NCBI GenBank assembly: GCA_031259845.1
Contig: JAIRKZ010000004.1
Coordinates: 1-57,867, forward strand
Direction: 5' to 3'
DNA: 57,867 nt
Source of the DNA: Tannerellaceae bacterium
GTDB taxonomy: Bacteria; Bacteroidota; Bacteroidia; Bacteroidales; Tannerellaceae
Shown here piece by piece: positions 56,255 through 57,867 of the stretch. The notes below the pieces were generated by a model. That model did not search any database and was not told where the DNA came from. It saw only the letters and a list, made by a program, of their open reading frames with translations. Position 1 is the stretch's first letter. Each line of letters opens with the position of its first letter. The translations under genes were made by a program, and so were the position numbers.

Positions 56255-56262
56255 CAAATGTA
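56255..56262 (-). promoter_or_regulatory. -7 box of gmd-fcl
   Basis: TACATTTG on the minus strand; a TTGG occurs about 20 bases upstream (56286-56283). It decides the gmd start, because transcription would begin near 56248. Confidence 0.5.
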
Positions 56263-56350
56263 CATAAAACTTCTTTGCTAACCCAAGTGATGCAGCACGA
56301 AGTTCGATGCTTTGTTCTGCCTGGCCGAAGTTGTGTTGGACGCAAGCGGA

Positions 56351-57240
56351 TTACAATCTGATTTTAACACCTGCATTTATCACAAACCCATCGAGTGGCG
56401 CATAGATGTCTTTAAATACAGGATTGGTAATTGTTCCTGTATAAATACTTCCGAATTTTGTTTGCCGCGTATCCGTGAAGTTTTCAAAATTGGCATAAAT
56501 GGAAATATGATTCCATATTTTTTCTATCATTGCCCCGAAAATCCAGTAATCGCGTCCAGTTGTCCCGTCATTCAACTTTTGCGGACTGTAATAGTAGGCT
56601 TCCAGTCCTATTTTCCAACGGTCTTCTACCTCATACATCAGAATAGAATTTAGCCTGTGTTTGGATGTCAATGGATTTGGGTACTCGACACTGTTTTCAT
56701 CAACTATTGCATCGGTGAATGTGTAACCTGAAAATAATTGGAAGTCATCGTATGAAATTTTTATATTTGTTTCTGTTCCTTTCGTATCAATATGTCCGTC
56801 TGTGTTTTGGAATTGATAGGTGTCGTTTTGCCGTATTTTAAGCATTAACGGACTTTTAAGATACGTATAGAAAAATAATTGGTTGAATGTCAGGAATACT
56901 TTTTCGCCGATATTCGTTTTGTAATTAATGTCGGCATTTGCCCCGCAGCTCCGTTCCAACTGATTGTAATCACTGTTGACGGGCATAACGTTTTGATAGT
57001 GCATTCGCTCACTGTCTTCTGTAAAGACAGTGGGTGTCTTATAACCTAAACCGCCTCCGATTCGGGAAGACAACTTGTTGTTGATTTTGAATAATGCCGA
57101 TAGTCTTGGAAGCAGGGCAAAGCCGTAATCTACCACATAATCGCCCCGCAAACCGCTTTCAATGCTTAACCAACCGGTCACTTTTGCCGTATTTTGAATG
57201 AATAAACCTGTTGTTATCTGATCGTAGTTCCACCGGGACT
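56351..57240 (-). pseudogene. 5'-truncated TonB-dependent receptor
   Basis: The minus-strand frame from about 57240 (KSRWNYDQITTGLFIQNTAK) to the stop at 56351 encodes only the C-terminal half of a TonB-dependent barrel (RDYWIFGAMIEKIWNHISIYANFENFTDTR, ending INAGVKIRL). Plug, TonB box and signal peptide are missing. Homology-like sequence continues about 20 codons upstream of the first ATG (57181) and is cut by an in-frame stop near 57240, so this is a deletion remnant and not a short gene. A -7 box at 57383-57376 could still transcribe it. Confidence 0.7.
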
Positions 57241-57375
57241 TTTAATTTATTTTTTATTTATCTGAAAGACAATAAGATAAGTCGTTGTTTCAGTCTTATG
57301 GGGTACGATTTGGGGCTTGTCCAAGGGTACTGTTTGTCCGCCTCTGTCTTGTCTTTGTCTGCATAAAACCCGATA

Positions 57376-57407
57376 CAAAGGTACAAACTGTTTTTCAGAA
57401 AAACAAG
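57376..57407 (-). promoter_or_regulatory. Promoter upstream of the truncated receptor
   Basis: CTTG (57407-57404) and TACCTTTG (57383-57376) on the minus strand, spaced 20 bp. The leader of about 130 bases between it and the receptor fragment holds no ORF I can support. Confidence 0.4.
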
Positions 57408-57436
57408 AAAAAAATACATCCCTGAATATTAATATT

Positions 57437-57619
57437 TTAACAGAGGTGCAAGGTGTACGTATCTATATATAGATACACGTACACCTTGCACTCCTTCATG
57501 ACTTGATACACCTCCTCCAAGTCTCCCACCTCATTTTTTCTTCCGGTAAAATCCTGTTTTATATCAAAATCATCCTGTTTCAAGCCATTTTGGACATATT
57601 TCTGATTGTGATTCGTCAT
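57437..57619 (-). CDS. Possible small protein, unrecognised
   Basis: A 60-codon ORF beginning MTNHNQKYVQNGLKQDDFD, rich in charged residues in its first two thirds (FTGRKNEVGDLEEVYQVMKECK). The last 14 or so codons are encoded by one arm and the centre of the palindrome at 57446-57491. No homology is recognised and no clear promoter box is seen. It could be real or a chance frame. Confidence 0.25.
   Translation of the reverse strand: MTNHNQKYVQNGLKQDDFDIKQDFTGRKNEVGDLEEVYQVMKECKVYVYLYIDTYTLHLC
57446..57491. repeat. 46-bp near-perfect palindrome
   Basis: GTGCAAGGTGTACGT (57446-57460) and ACGTACACCTTGCAC (57477-57491) are perfect 15-bp inverted arms around ATCTATATATAGAT, itself self-complementary, plus two extra bases. 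No T tract follows directly. It is a very stable cruciform or hairpin, and could be a mobile-element end, a terminator between the truncated receptor and its neighbours, or a recombination site. Confidence 0.75.
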
Positions 57620-57842
57620 AATTTACTTATTGTCAAATATTTATATTCAAGAAAAAATATAATGTGTTTTTCACCGGACTGTTCTTTTTCTTTCAGTTTT
57701 TATGGTTTTGTAAATTATTAATTGTCAAATGCTTAATTTCTCTTCTGCCATTGTCTGAATGTTAAAAACATACCCTGAAACACATTACCAATGAAACCGG
57801 GTTTTGCCAACTCCCGACCTTTGCAGAAAAATATTTCAGACA

Positions 57843-57867
57843 ATGGAAACATTCATTCACAGGTTAC
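57843..57867 (+). CDS. Start of a gene running off the window
   Basis: ATG at 57843 opens METFIHRL and continues past the end. A purine-rich CAGACA precedes it, with GACCTTTG as a weak -7 candidate about 20 bases upstream. Too short to identify. Confidence 0.3.

Noticed and set aside
56213-56257. Longer gmd start at 56257
   Set aside because: The TACATTTG box at 56262-56255 overlaps this codon, so it would not be transcribed; the family N-terminus begins at 56212.
57240-57383. Cobalamin riboswitch in the leader of the truncated TonB receptor
   Set aside because: Considered because such receptors often carry one, but I saw no B12-box-like sequence or convincing multi-stem fold.

Overview
The window is a stretch of Bacteroidales chromosome. 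The evidence is SusC/SusD pairs, Bacteroidetes-type promoters (TTTG / TAnnTTTG), DUF3857, DUF4270 and DUF3276 (PUR) proteins, a PorT-like protein and a type IX secretion cargo with a C-terminal sorting domain. The gene order trpBEGDCFA and the blocks rsfS-ftsH-cdsA-porT and panC-panD point the same way. A T9SS-bearing relative of the Tannerellaceae/Porphyromonadaceae/Dysgonomonadaceae is likely, but I cannot name the genus.

Layout. 1-3.1 kb: two tandem paralogous exported proteins and a T9SS cargo with a Cys/His 'NCHAYAWH' domain. 3.1-9.7 kb: complete tryptophan operon trpBEGDCFA behind a leader peptide with tandem Trp codons and an intrinsic terminator. 9.7-12.1 kb: a Crp/Fnr-family regulator and a DUF4143 ATPase whose flanks carry a decayed duplication. 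12.1-17.6 kb: susC-susD-TlpA operon with a terminator in its 5' leader. 18.4-24.7 kb: purF and a carA-carB gene fused into one 1463-residue ORF. 24.8-28.9 kb: pheA-aminotransferase-DAHP synthase/chorismate mutase-tyrA operon behind a leader peptide packed with Phe and Tyr codons and an attenuator hairpin. 29-33.4 kb: two DUF3857/transglutaminase-like proteins and a pyruvoyl-dependent arginine decarboxylase. 33.6-41 kb: tRNA-Gln, rsfS, ftsH, cdsA, porT, a 2x[4Fe-4S] ferredoxin, a PUR protein, a MATE exporter, panD and panC. 41.4-43.7 kb: glycogen synthase-like GT5 protein and a DUF4270 lipoprotein. 43.7-46 kb: a small AT-rich accessory patch next to tRNA-Leu with an alkD-like gene, a broken gene and a transposase-like remnant. 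46.7-54 kb: larE-larC-larB, a UreH/NicO-type nickel permease, a TonB receptor, a lipoprotein, DUF1893 and an ECF S-like protein, with a convergent NikR homologue. 54-56.2 kb: fcl and gmd for GDP-L-fucose. 56.3-57.9 kb: a 5'-truncated TonB receptor, a long palindrome and the start of another gene.

How it works together. Both branches of aromatic amino-acid synthesis are here, and each is preceded by a peptide-coding leader rich in its own end products plus an intrinsic terminator. That is the architecture of ribosome-mediated attenuation, with W-W for trp and a Phe/Tyr run for pheA-tyrA. The lar block makes the nickel-pincer nucleotide cofactor and sits with nickel import genes. A GTAACA-N16-TGTTAC inverted repeat, the 6-16-6 spacing known for NikR operators, lies on the putative transcription start of larE. 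The co-located NikR homologue appears to have lost most canonical nickel ligands. No larA racemase is in the window.
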